Source: an uncultured Chitinophaga sp. (GTDB lineage Bacteria > Bacteroidota > Bacteroidia > Chitinophagales > Chitinophagaceae). From it: 64,000 nucleotides of DNA. Below, piece by piece: positions 13,341 through 20,673 of this stretch (position 1 is the first letter of the stretch; every line of letters starts with the position of its first letter). Location of the stretch: the NCBI RefSeq assembly GCF_946479755.1, contig NZ_CAMLHC010000015.1, positions 124,001-188,000 of the forward strand, written 5' to 3'. The notes beneath the pieces were generated by a model. It was not told where the DNA came from and did no database searches. It was given only the letters and a program-made list of their open reading frames with translations. The translations under genes were made by a program, and so were the position numbers.

Positions 13341-13485
13341 ACATCAGTCGTAAAGTGCCTTCGCAAACAGAAGGGCTTGTTTTTCAAAAATAGGGATTTT
13401 CCCAGTGACGATCCGGGTCCGGGGATAGTTAAGCATTAATGATGGCGTACAAATTATACAGACATGCAGACATCAAACGGTGCTG

Positions 13486-13866
13486 TTAGCTGTTACCGTT
13501 TACGGAAAACTGGTGGGTGCTGTCCGGCTGTGTGCGCAGGCTGTCTGCCGGTTGCGGCAGGGGGGCGCCGGTGCTGTCTGTTCTGTGGGCGGTGGAGTCT
13601 GTGGGCACTGTTTCTCCGCCAGCCCTTTTCACCGGGGCTGTAGGGGCGGTATTCCGTCTTTTACTGTTGTAGTCAGATACTACCCCCCGCCGTTCCATGT
13701 CTTTCATCGTCTTTTTATCGAAGAGGTATTTAGGATGTTTTTCAGGGCGCAGTCCCTTATCGAACTGTGCTTCCGCTCCGATAGCGGGGGCGGTATAAAT
13801 TTTTTGGGAGGAGTTACAAGCCCACAGCAGCCCTGAAAGCAGCCAGGCGTATCGCATGGATCTCAT
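13486..13866 (-). CDS. Small predicted lipoprotein of unknown function
   Basis: 126 aa. The N terminus MRSMRYAWLLSGLLWACNSS has a short hydrophobic core ending in a lipobox-like LLWAC, so C17 is probably lipidated. The rest is polar, and the C-terminal third is rich in Thr, Pro, Ser and Asp with spaced 'DST' units, suggesting an unstructured tail. I recognise no domain. The start could be M1 or M4. It reads divergently from the actin-like gene, 241 nt away, with no other partner. Confidence 0.6.
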   Translation of the reverse strand: MRSMRYAWLLSGLLWACNSSQKIYTAPAIGAEAQFDKGLRPEKHPKYLFDKKTMKDMERRGVVSDYNSKRRNTAPTAPVKRAGGETVPTDSTAHRTDSTGAPLPQPADSLRTQPDSTHQFSVNGNS

Positions 13867-14107
13867 GAAAAACCAGATAAGAAGTGAGCAGGTTGGGATA
13901 AGGGGACAATTAGAAAACGGGAACCGGCATCTTTTAGTATCAGGGGATTTTGAAATTCAGGGAAGCTGTATTAAATTTAACTTACATTCAGCGATTGTCA
14001 TCCCCTTGTTTACTAATATTTTATATATTTAAGCCCTGTTTAGTATCACGATGAAACCCTCATCCCGGCTAAATTGAGAAAACAACCGTTATTATCAATA
14101 CAACACT

Positions 14108-15172
14108 ATGAAAGTAACTACAACCAGTTTCCCCAGCGTTTTTGAGACGGCCTTTGGGAACACCGAAAACTCGAGCAAAGATTTACTCAATGGCTTGAAG
14201 ATCAAAAAAGATGAAACCTGGTATCTGGTAGGCAACCTGGCCAAACGGGGCGGCATTAATCCGGGCAGGATTACTAATGCAGCTCCTACTGAAGAAGACT
14301 ATGAAATCCTGTTCAAAGCGGCGCTGCTCAATACGGCCGACAAGGTACAGCAGCCCATTGCGCTGACCATGGGTTTTCCCTTTTCCACTTACAACGTCTA
14401 CAAAACCGCAGCGGAGCAGTTTCTGAGCAAGCGGCATTTCCTGATCGATTACGATACACAGACTTACAACACAAAGGGGTCTTACAAAAAAGCGATGTTC
14501 GACATCGAAAAATATGAGATCATCCCTGAGATCGTTGGTGGTATCATCGGCCTGAAAAAGACGATCAACGAACCGCAGCTGGACAATTTCATCGCCATCA
14601 GCTTTGGTTTCGGCACCATAGAAGGCGGCATGGCCACCGGCGACGGGCTGGTACACCGTACCTGCTTCAGCTCCCATGGTATCCGTTACGCCATCAACAA
14701 CCTGACCCGTGAACTGAACCAGAAGCATTACCTGGAAATGAAAAACGAGCACCAGGTGGACGATGCCTTCATGAAAGGTTCTATTTTCACCAACCGCAAG
14801 CGCATTGACCTGCGGGAAATGCGTAAAGGCGTGCTGACACAGTATTACAAAGAGGTGGTATCTCCGCTGATGCGCAGCTACTTCACTGACCTGGACTTTG
14901 AAAGCTGCGAAAAAATATACCTGATGGGTGGCGGCGCTTACTACAAAGAACTGACCGACGCTTTCCAGGAAGAATTCCGCGACTTTATTCCGGTAGAGGT
15001 GGCGCCTGATCCTGAAAAACTCATGAGTATTGGTTATCTTTATAACAGTCTTCGGATTTCAGACAATAAACCACAAAGGAGCGTTGGCCTTGATCTCGGC
15101 AACTCCAGTTCTATTATCTCTACGTTCGACGACGAGCATCAACCAGTCGTAAATAATCCCATAACCCTCTAA
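14108..15172 (+). CDS. ParM/StbA-like actin-fold ATPase with a permuted motif order
   Basis: 354 aa. The body aligns by eye with ParM-type actin-like proteins: a TSFPSVFETAFGN start resembles ParM residues just after its first hairpin, then YLVGNLAKRGG, a phosphate-2 segment FGFGTIE at about 166-172, and the adenosine motif LMGGGA at 272-277. The phosphate-1 motif, normally at the N terminus, is instead GLDLGNSSS at 327-335, near the C-terminal end. The upstream in-frame sequence cannot supply an N-terminal copy: the nearest upstream ATG (14051) is followed by a stop after eight codons. The usual first Asp of phosphate-2 is Ser165. It lies 9 nt upstream of a bactofilin gene, so a cytoskeletal partnership is likely. 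Confidence 0.85.
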   Translation: MKVTTTSFPSVFETAFGNTENSSKDLLNGLKIKKDETWYLVGNLAKRGGINPGRITNAAPTEEDYEILFKAALLNTADKVQQPIALTMGFPFSTYNVYKTAAEQFLSKRHFLIDYDTQTYNTKGSYKKAMFDIEKYEIIPEIVGGIIGLKKTINEPQLDNFIAISFGFGTIEGGMATGDGLVHRTCFSSHGIRYAINNLTRELNQKHYLEMKNEHQVDDAFMKGSIFTNRKRIDLREMRKGVLTQYYKEVVSPLMRSYFTDLDFESCEKIYLMGGGAYYKELTDAFQEEFRDFIPVEVAPDPEKLMSIGYLYNSLRISDNKPQRSVGLDLGNSSSIISTFDDEHQPVVNNPITL

Positions 15173-15181
15173 TTCGTTTGT

Positions 15182-15676
15182 GTGATAAGTGTGAGACATT
15201 TTTTCCGAAACATCATTGTACCGGGAGCATTTCGTATCCCTAAGGAAGTAACCGTAAACGGCAGCATCGACGCTACCATTTCAGGACGGATTGACGGGAA
15301 CGTAAAGGGCAACGTAAAAACGACCGGTAAGCTGGTGGTCAGTGAAAGCGCCAGCATCAAAGGGCATATTTATGCGGCCGACCTCGTTGTACACGGGAAA
15401 GTGTATGGAGACGTTTATATCAGCAACAAAGCGCATATCAGTAATAAAGCCTTCGTCAAGGGAGATGTGAATGCCATTGTCCTTGAGCTGGAAGAAGGCG
15501 CCGTTGTGGAAGGCGCTATCCGGAAAAATGTGCTGCCCACACCCAAAGCGGACACACCGCCTGTTACAGAACAACATCACCCTCCGGTAACGGGAGAAGC
15601 CATCCCCGTAGCCGCTGCTGCAGCTCCTGCCGCGCCGGCCGCCAACGAAGAAGAACAAACCACCAGCTGGTTTTAA
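15182..15676 (+). CDS. Bactofilin, polymer-forming cytoskeletal protein
   Basis: 164 aa with GTG as the most likely start. A short N-terminal segment precedes the bactofilin beta-helix (about 20-118), visible as repeated hydrophobic/glycine strands such as GSIDATISGRIDGNVKGNVK and 'HGKVYGDVYISNKAHISNKAFVKGDV'. The tail (about 119-164) is Pro/Ala-rich and disordered. Bactofilins polymerise without nucleotide and scaffold envelope or shape proteins. It directly follows the actin-like gene and ends at a strong terminator, so the two form a bicistronic unit. Confidence 0.93.
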   Translation: MISVRHFFRNIIVPGAFRIPKEVTVNGSIDATISGRIDGNVKGNVKTTGKLVVSESASIKGHIYAADLVVHGKVYGDVYISNKAHISNKAFVKGDVNAIVLELEEGAVVEGAIRKNVLPTPKADTPPVTEQHHPPVTGEAIPVAAAAAPAAPAANEEEQTTSWF

Positions 15677-15720
15677 CAAGTCCTGACTAAAACAACGTAT
15701 ATACTTGAACGTTATTTAGA

Positions 15721-15750
15721 GAGGCTGCCCGTTACGAGGCAGCCTCTTTT
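15721..15750 (+). terminator. Terminator of the actin-like/bactofilin unit
   Basis: GAGGCTGCC (15721-15729) pairs perfectly with GGCAGCCTC (15738-15746), followed by TTTT. It lies between convergent genes. Confidence 0.85.
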
Positions 15751-15764
15751 ATTTCCGGTGGTGC

Positions 15765-15998
15765 TTACTTTTTCAGGGGAGTCAGCAGTTGGGTGAGACC
15801 ATTCATTTTGATGACCAGCATGGTCTCCAGCATCATACCCAGCTTACCTTTGGGAAAACCGTTGCGCTGAAACCATTCGAGGTAGCTGACCGGCAGATCG
15901 CACAAAATCACATCCTTGTATTTCCCGAAGGGCATTTTCATGGTTACCAGCTGTTGCAGAATCTCCGGGTTCGGTTGAGTCATCTCCATAAAAATCAA
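15765..15998 (-). CDS. DUF3820-family protein
   Basis: 77 aa as drawn; M4 or M6 (MTQPNPEIL...) are alternative starts. The core MPFGKYKDVILCDLPVSYLE followed by a 'WFQRNGFPKGKLGMML' segment is the DUF3820 signature (MxxGKYKG...I.DLP..YL.WF). The family is sometimes labelled a putative quorum-sensing-regulated virulence factor and is often linked to nucleic-acid enzymes, but no activity is established. It is convergent with the bactofilin gene. Confidence 0.85.
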   Translation of the reverse strand: MIFMEMTQPNPEILQQLVTMKMPFGKYKDVILCDLPVSYLEWFQRNGFPKGKLGMMLETMLVIKMNGLTQLLTPLKK

Positions 15999-16087
15999 TG
16001 ATTAAAGGGGCAAGTTAGGTTTTTATCATGCTTCTTTGCAATTTGATTTTCTCAGCGGCCCTACCTGCCATGACCAGTTTTCCCCCA

Positions 16088-16759
16088 CTACCGTCGTAAC
16101 AACCCGTTTTTCTGCAAGGCGTCCGTCACCACTTTAGCGTAGGCGGTAGCGAACGATTCCAGGCTGTTGGGGTTATAGGTTTCCGACTGGCCGGACCATA
16201 CCAGTTTCCCGTCTTTGGTCAGATCGTACAGGTTGCTCTCGAGGAAATACACCTTGTCGGTGGTATAATATCCCGGGGAGTACACGGAGTTGTACATGTA
16301 GCCATAGTACCCCCAGAAGCGGCCATACCAGCCATAGGCAGGATAAGGCGCATACATCACGGTGCCTGGCACGTACCGGGTTTCAGATTCTTTATTGACC
16401 AGCGTCACCGTCAGTACGGCCTGGTAACCTGCCGCCGTAATTTTATCGGAGGCGGTTTTTACCGATTCTTCTTTTTTGGGGTCGAAGTTGGGCGGAAACA
16501 AATCGATGCTCTTACCCGCCACGATGCCATGTTGTTGTAGCTGGGCCATCAGCCTGCTTTCCACCGTTCCCCTTGCTGTCTGATTGGAACTGAGGCCAGC
16601 CACCAGGATATTGTGATAACCGCCCATTTCAGCGCCGGGATCTTTCCAGGTACCTGTCATGTGGACGGAGGTGCCGCAGGCTGCTACCAACAGCGCTATC
16701 GCCAGCAGGGCAACAGGTGCCCGGAAGCGGCGGCTAAAAGATACAGATGGAGTACGCAT
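16088..16759 (-). CDS. DUF4136-like lipoprotein
   Basis: 223 aa from ATG 16759. A longer open frame begins at 16852, but its extra 31 residues do not look like a signal peptide. From M32 there is a basic start, a hydrophobic stretch and the lipobox LLVAAC. The mature protein has a TWKDP segment and a late 'DLTKDGKLVWSGQSETYNP' segment, with C-terminal AYAKVVTDALQKNGLL, as in DUF4136 lipoproteins of Bacteroidota. The middle is rich in Tyr and Gly. It is probably an outer-membrane or periplasmic lipoprotein of unknown role. Confidence 0.72.
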   Translation of the reverse strand: MRTPSVSFSRRFRAPVALLAIALLVAACGTSVHMTGTWKDPGAEMGGYHNILVAGLSSNQTARGTVESRLMAQLQQHGIVAGKSIDLFPPNFDPKKEESVKTASDKITAAGYQAVLTVTLVNKESETRYVPGTVMYAPYPAYGWYGRFWGYYGYMYNSVYSPGYYTTDKVYFLESNLYDLTKDGKLVWSGQSETYNPNSLESFATAYAKVVTDALQKNGLLRR

Positions 16760-16941
16760 AAAATTTTTTTTAACAAACCGCTGTAAAGCGGTTTTCGATC
16801 CTATTAGGATAACATCCACAAAGTCAAAAAGTTCAGGAGAAGAATACTGCATATAGGCGTGAGCGTGAATGAATTATAACCTGCTTTGCGCATCTTTTAT
16901 TCAGATAATTAAGCGTACATTTATAATCTGGAGACCGCTAT

Positions 16942-17358
16942 ATGCAATACAAGGACTATGGGGAGCTGAAAACGCTGCTATTGGTGGACGATGATACAGA
17001 CGACCAGGAGCTTTTTAAACTGGCGCTGGCGGAACTGAATCATCCTGTAAAATGCCTCACGGCCGGCAACGGCCAGGAGGCGCTGGACAACCTTTGTACC
17101 CGTGCCTACAAGCCCGATCTTATTTTCCTGGACCTGAACATGCCACTGATGAATGGGATTGTGTTCCTGAAGCGGATCAAAGACATCGACCACCTGAAAA
17201 ACATCCCTGTGATCATTTACAGTACCAGCGACGAGCCACGCGAAATTTCCGCCGCCCGCTCCATGGGTGCGGTGGACTACATCACCAAACCGGCGCGGTT
17301 TGACGAGCTTTGCAGATTGTTACAGGTGGTACTGGCCGGAGACACTTCTTTTCATTAG
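16942..17358 (+). CDS. Single-domain response regulator (CheY-like receiver)
   Basis: 138 aa consisting only of a receiver domain. LLVDDDTDDQELF supplies the acidic pocket, LIFLDLNMP the phosphoacceptor Asp, and the STSD...YITKPA region the switch Ser/Thr and conserved Lys. There is no output domain, so it should act by protein contact or as a phosphorelay intermediate. No histidine kinase is adjacent; the nearest in the window is the hybrid kinase at 48164-50347. It overlaps the convergent methyltransferase stop by 4 nt. Confidence 0.93.
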   Translation: MQYKDYGELKTLLLVDDDTDDQELFKLALAELNHPVKCLTAGNGQEALDNLCTRAYKPDLIFLDLNMPLMNGIVFLKRIKDIDHLKNIPVIIYSTSDEPREISAARSMGAVDYITKPARFDELCRLLQVVLAGDTSFH

Positions 17359-18230
17359 TCCGGCAGGCGGCGGGCAAAAGCCACCCGGTAAAATTCATAC
17401 CCCTCTTCTTTCTCTCTCCCATCCAGGTAAAGCGACCGGTATTCCTCCGCTCCCAGGTCTTTCAGGAGCGAGAACCCGTGACGCTGCAGGAATCCGGGCA
17501 GCGAGGACGGCACAAAGCCGAAAGTCCATTTTTCCTCCAGGCCGGCCACGTCTTTTAATAATTTCTCTCCACCGGTGAAAGCCGCAGGATTATCCAGCAC
17601 TTCCCGGTGAATATAGGTAAAGATGACATGTGAACCGGGCGCAAAGCGCTGCAGGAAAGCAAAGGTATTGTCAATCGCTTCTGCCGTGAGATAGTTGGTC
17701 ACCCCTTCCCACACGAAGGCCGTAGGAAGGGAAAAATCGAAGTGGTGCTGCGCCCCGAGCTGATCGAGGCTCTGTTTGTTGAAATCTATCTGGTAGTAAC
17801 GGATATGCCTGGGAATATGATGCCCGCTGAGCCTGGACAGTTTATACCTGGCCGTGTTGGGATGGTCAATTTCAATGACGGGCATACCGTGCAGGAACGG
17901 CAGCCGCAGGCCCCGGGTATCGAAGCCGGCGCCCAGGATCATCACCTGGCGGGCGCCTTTACGGACCGCTTCTTCCAGCAGCTCGTCTATCAGGCGGGTA
18001 CGGGCGATACCAGAGGTATAAGCACCGGGAATCCTTTTATGAATAATGTTTTCAGCTACCTTGCGGAAAGCGCGCAGGTGGCTCAGGCGTGCCGCTACCT
18101 TTAAGCCGGGTGGCAAAAAGAGATGGGCATATTTATCGGTAAACAGTCTTTTTGTTTTAGGACGGGTGGTTTCCATTGCACGAAATAGGGCCATATACTG
18201 CGCGGTTTTACTCGAGGCAGATTCCTTCAT
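17355..18230 (-). CDS. Class I SAM methyltransferase of the LCM/PPM-like family
   Basis: 291 aa. The N-terminal KRLFTDKYAHLFLPPGLK segment and MILGAGFDTRGLRL SAM-binding motif are characteristic of the leucine-carboxyl-methyltransferase-like group of bacterial SAM methyltransferases (TIGR00027-type). A downstream acidic FVWEGVTNYL segment fits the same family. Members methylate carboxyl groups or small molecules, but most bacterial ones have no known substrate. It is monocistronic and reads divergently from the Lrp regulator, which could control it. Cytosolic, no transmembrane segment. Confidence 0.85.
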   Translation of the reverse strand: MKESASSKTAQYMALFRAMETTRPKTKRLFTDKYAHLFLPPGLKVAARLSHLRAFRKVAENIIHKRIPGAYTSGIARTRLIDELLEEAVRKGARQVMILGAGFDTRGLRLPFLHGMPVIEIDHPNTARYKLSRLSGHHIPRHIRYYQIDFNKQSLDQLGAQHHFDFSLPTAFVWEGVTNYLTAEAIDNTFAFLQRFAPGSHVIFTYIHREVLDNPAAFTGGEKLLKDVAGLEEKWTFGFVPSSLPGFLQRHGFSLLKDLGAEEYRSLYLDGREKEEGYEFYRVAFARRLPD

Positions 18231-18451
18231 AGTGTGTCTTTTTGGAGATAGACAATATACGTCATCAGGACGACATTATCAATTTTTCGCTGTCGTGTAA
18301 TTGTAAGGAATATTGTTTTTCCGTCGCAGCGTATATTCGTCACCGGTAGGCCTTAGCGGTGGTAAAGGGATGCCGGAAATGATCACTCCTGCGCAGATGC
18401 AAAACCGCTTCCCGGAAAAAACAATTCAAAGAAGCTTGGAATTCATAAATT
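18231..18451. other. Intergenic region with no gene seen
   Basis: This is most of the gap between the methyltransferase and the Lrp regulator. I see no convincing reading frame or RNA. A minus-strand open frame near 18340-18555 has no family features and overlaps the Lrp start, so I discard it. Confidence 0.5.
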
Positions 18452-18484
18452 TTTGCGATTATTGCAATAAAATGCATATTTTTA
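18452..18484 (+). promoter_or_regulatory. Probable promoter of the Lrp-family gene
   Basis: TTTG at 18452-18455, a 21-nt spacer and TATTTTTA at 18477-18484 fit the Bacteroidota promoter pattern except for the final base. The start codon lies 27 nt downstream. Confidence 0.5.
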
Positions 18485-18511
18485 GAAAATAATCTAAATC
18501 GCCCTGCGAAA

Positions 18512-18985
18512 ATGAGCCACTCTTTAAATATTGACAAATTAGATTTACAGATCATTTCAGAAATGTCAACAGATGCCGGTATCTCTTACGCCGAATTGGG
18601 GAAAAAGCTGTTTGTATCAGGCGGCACCATCCACGTGCGTATTAAGAAACTGCATGAAATGGGCGTGATCAAAGGTACCCGGCTGCAGGTCAACCTGCGT
18701 GCCATTGGCTACGATGTACTGGCTTTTATCGGCATCTACCTGGAAAAGAGTTCTTTGTATGAAAACGTGGCCAGGCAGTTGCTGAAGATCCCGCAGATCG
18801 TGCGGCTGAACTATACGACCGGCGCCTACAGTATGTTTGCAGAAATCATCTGCCGCGACAGTGCTGAGCTGCGCAAAATTCTGCAGGATGACCTGCAACA
18901 TATCAAAGGGATAGAGCGTACAGAAACGATTATCTCACTCGAAGAAAGTTTCTCGCGTCCTGTCAATGTCAGCGAAATCAGTTAA
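18512..18985 (+). CDS. Lrp/AsnC-family transcriptional regulator
   Basis: 157 aa. An N-terminal winged helix-turn-helix (about 8-60; ISYAELGKKLFVSGGTIHVR) is joined to a C-terminal RAM/AsnC ligand-binding domain (about 70-150). It is normal in length. Members bind amino acids and act locally or globally. The divergent neighbour is the SAM methyltransferase at 17355. It ends in a near-ideal terminator, so it is monocistronic. Its ligand cannot be told from sequence. Confidence 0.92.
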   Translation: MSHSLNIDKLDLQIISEMSTDAGISYAELGKKLFVSGGTIHVRIKKLHEMGVIKGTRLQVNLRAIGYDVLAFIGIYLEKSSLYENVARQLLKIPQIVRLNYTTGAYSMFAEIICRDSAELRKILQDDLQHIKGIERTETIISLEESFSRPVNVSEIS

Positions 18986-18998
18986 CGGATATAACAGT

Positions 18999-19031
18999 GA
19001 ATGAAGGCGTTACCGCCTTCATTCTTTTTTT
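18999..19031 (+). terminator. Terminator of the Lrp-family gene
   Basis: Perfect 11-bp stem GAATGAAGGCG (18999-19009) with CGCCTTCATTC (19014-19024), 4-nt loop TTAC, then a run of seven T. Confidence 0.95.
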
Positions 19032-19076
19032 CGACCTCCTTCTTCTCCCCTGGTAACCCGTTGTTCCGAAAGGAAA

Positions 19077-19122
19077 TTTGGCAAAGTGAATTTTTTGATT
19101 AATTTTGTACTATTCAGTACAA
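19077..19122 (+). promoter_or_regulatory. Promoter and autoregulatory operator of the TetR gene
   Basis: TTTG (19077-19080), 19 nt, then TAATTTTG (19100-19107) is a full promoter. The inverted repeat TTGTAC-N6-GTACAA (19105-19122) overlaps the -7 element. The same repeat recurs at 19740-19757 before the hydrolase gene, which supports it as the TetR operator. Confidence 0.75.
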
Positions 19123-19135
19123 TTTATCATTTACC

Positions 19136-19720
19136 ATGGCAGGAAGGAACCGCATATTCGACGAGCAGGAGGTGATCCGCAAAGCCACCACGGTGTTCTG
19201 GGAACGGGGCTACGAGGCCACGTCTACCGAAGACCTCCTTGCGGCGATGGGAATTGGTAAAGGTAGTTTTTACAATGCCTTCCCCGGCGGCAAACAGGAG
19301 ATCTTCGAAAAAGCGCTGGAGCAGTTTAGCACCCGGGCTTTTGCCGGGCTGAAAGCGGCAGTCGCCACAGGCGACGATCCGGTCACTGCCGTGCTGGACT
19401 TCTTTCGTGATATAGCGAATGAAAGCCGCGCCGTGCATATGAAAGGCTGCTTCATGGGCAATACCGTTGCGGAACTGTCCCACACCGAACCGGCACTGGA
19501 AAGGAAAGCCGTTCACCGGCTGCAGCAAATGGAGCAACTGTTTACCTCCGTCCTGGAAAACGGGCAGCGGAGCGGCCGGTTAAAAACCAAAACGCCGGCG
19601 CCGGTGCTGGCCAGGCACCTGGTGAACCTGTGGAACGGCCTGAACATCACGCGACGGATGTATCCCAATACTGAAGGACTGTCCGCCCTGATCGAGCTAA
19701 ATCTCTCCCCTATTCATTGA
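19136..19720 (+). CDS. TetR/AcrR-family repressor
   Basis: 194 aa. The N-terminal helix-turn-helix (about 12-58) reads VIRKATTVFWERGYEATSTE and ends in MGIGKGSFYNAFPGGKQ, typical of TetR regulators. The C-terminal ligand-binding domain is of the TetR_C type with a GCFMGNTVAELS segment. It is followed by the hydrolase gene on the same strand. Both carry the same TTGTAC-N6-GTACAA operator, implying it represses itself and the hydrolase until an inducer, perhaps the hydrolase substrate, is present. Confidence 0.92.
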   Translation: MAGRNRIFDEQEVIRKATTVFWERGYEATSTEDLLAAMGIGKGSFYNAFPGGKQEIFEKALEQFSTRAFAGLKAAVATGDDPVTAVLDFFRDIANESRAVHMKGCFMGNTVAELSHTEPALERKAVHRLQQMEQLFTSVLENGQRSGRLKTKTPAPVLARHLVNLWNGLNITRRMYPNTEGLSALIELNLSPIH

Positions 19721-19739
19721 CACTTTTTTTTCATCAATT

Positions 19740-19757
19740 TTGTACCAAATAGTACAA
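19740..19757 (+). promoter_or_regulatory. TetR-type operator before the alpha/beta hydrolase gene
   Basis: TTGTAC (19740-19745), 6-nt spacer, GTACAA (19752-19757), identical in arms and spacing to 19105-19122. A degenerate -7 element (CAATTTTG, 19735-19742) overlaps its left side. Confidence 0.7.
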
Positions 19758-19773
19758 TTTAAAATCAGGATAT

Positions 19774-20628
19774 ATGAGCGCCACTTTTTATCGTACCGTA
19801 TCTGTCAACAACCTCGACATCTTTTACCGGGAGGCCGGTCGCCCCGGCGCGCCGGTAGTACTGTTGCTGCATGGCTTTCCCTCCTCTTCCCACATGTACC
19901 GGCATCTGATCCCGGCATTGGCAGAAGATTATCACGTGATAGCACCCGACTATCCCGGTTTTGGCTACAGCAGCAAACCCTCCCCGGAGGCATTTAATTA
20001 CACTTTCGATAACGTAGCCGCTGTCATGGAGCAGTTTATAATGCAAATGGGGCTGACAAAGTTCCACCTCTATATGCAGGATTACGGCGGCCCTATCGGC
20101 TTTCGGATCATTACCCGTCACCCTGAATGGGTAGCGTCCCTGCTGATTCAAAACGCCAACGCCTATACGGAGGGACTGGGCCCCGACGTACAGGAAATAG
20201 GCCGGTTACAGCAGGCCGGTGATCCGGCGGCGCTGGCCGCGGCAGTAGACCGTAAACTGACCGCCGAAGGCATGCGTGCTGACAATCTCGTGGGAGCTAC
20301 AGACCCTTCGCGTATCTCTCCCGACAGCTGGACTTTCGATGCCGCTATCATTGACAAGCCCATACAACGGGTATTATTCGCCAACTATGGTACCAACTTC
20401 CCGCTGTATCCGCAGTGGCAGGCATGGCTGCGCCACCACCAGCCGCGTACGCTGATCACCTGGGGCAAAAACGATAACATCTTTCCGGGAGAAGGCGCCA
20501 CCGCCTATCTGCGCGATGTGCCGGACGCAGAACTGCATCTGTTTGACGGAGGGCACTTTTTACTGGAGGAATACGGCGACGAGGTGGCCGCCCTGATCAA
20601 AACATTTCTGAAAAAAGGAAATTCATAG
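19774..20628 (+). CDS. Alpha/beta hydrolase with Asp nucleophile (haloalkane dehalogenase/epoxide hydrolase-like)
   Basis: 284 aa. The oxyanion segment HGFPSSSHM is at about 33-41. The nucleophile elbow is MQDYGGPIG with Asp103 in place of Ser, as in haloalkane dehalogenases and epoxide hydrolases. A later WGKNDNIF supplies the acid, and GGHFLLEEYG the catalytic His. No signal peptide, so cytosolic. It lies downstream of a TetR gene with a shared operator, suggesting an inducible detoxification enzyme. Which leaving group it uses cannot be decided here. Confidence 0.87.
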   Translation: MSATFYRTVSVNNLDIFYREAGRPGAPVVLLLHGFPSSSHMYRHLIPALAEDYHVIAPDYPGFGYSSKPSPEAFNYTFDNVAAVMEQFIMQMGLTKFHLYMQDYGGPIGFRIITRHPEWVASLLIQNANAYTEGLGPDVQEIGRLQQAGDPAALAAAVDRKLTAEGMRADNLVGATDPSRISPDSWTFDAAIIDKPIQRVLFANYGTNFPLYPQWQAWLRHHQPRTLITWGKNDNIFPGEGATAYLRDVPDAELHLFDGGHFLLEEYGDEVAALIKTFLKKGNS

Positions 20629-20637
20629 AAAAAGGAC

Positions 20638-20666
20638 GGGCCGGCAACGCGTAACGCTGCCGGCCC
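20638..20666. terminator. Hairpin between convergent genes
   Basis: GGGCCGGCA (20638-20646) pairs with TGCCGGCCC (20658-20666). It lies 10 nt past the hydrolase stop and just past the stop of the convergent THUMP gene. T-tracts are weak, so bidirectional action is plausible but unproven. Confidence 0.6.
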
Positions 20667-20673
20667 TGTTATG

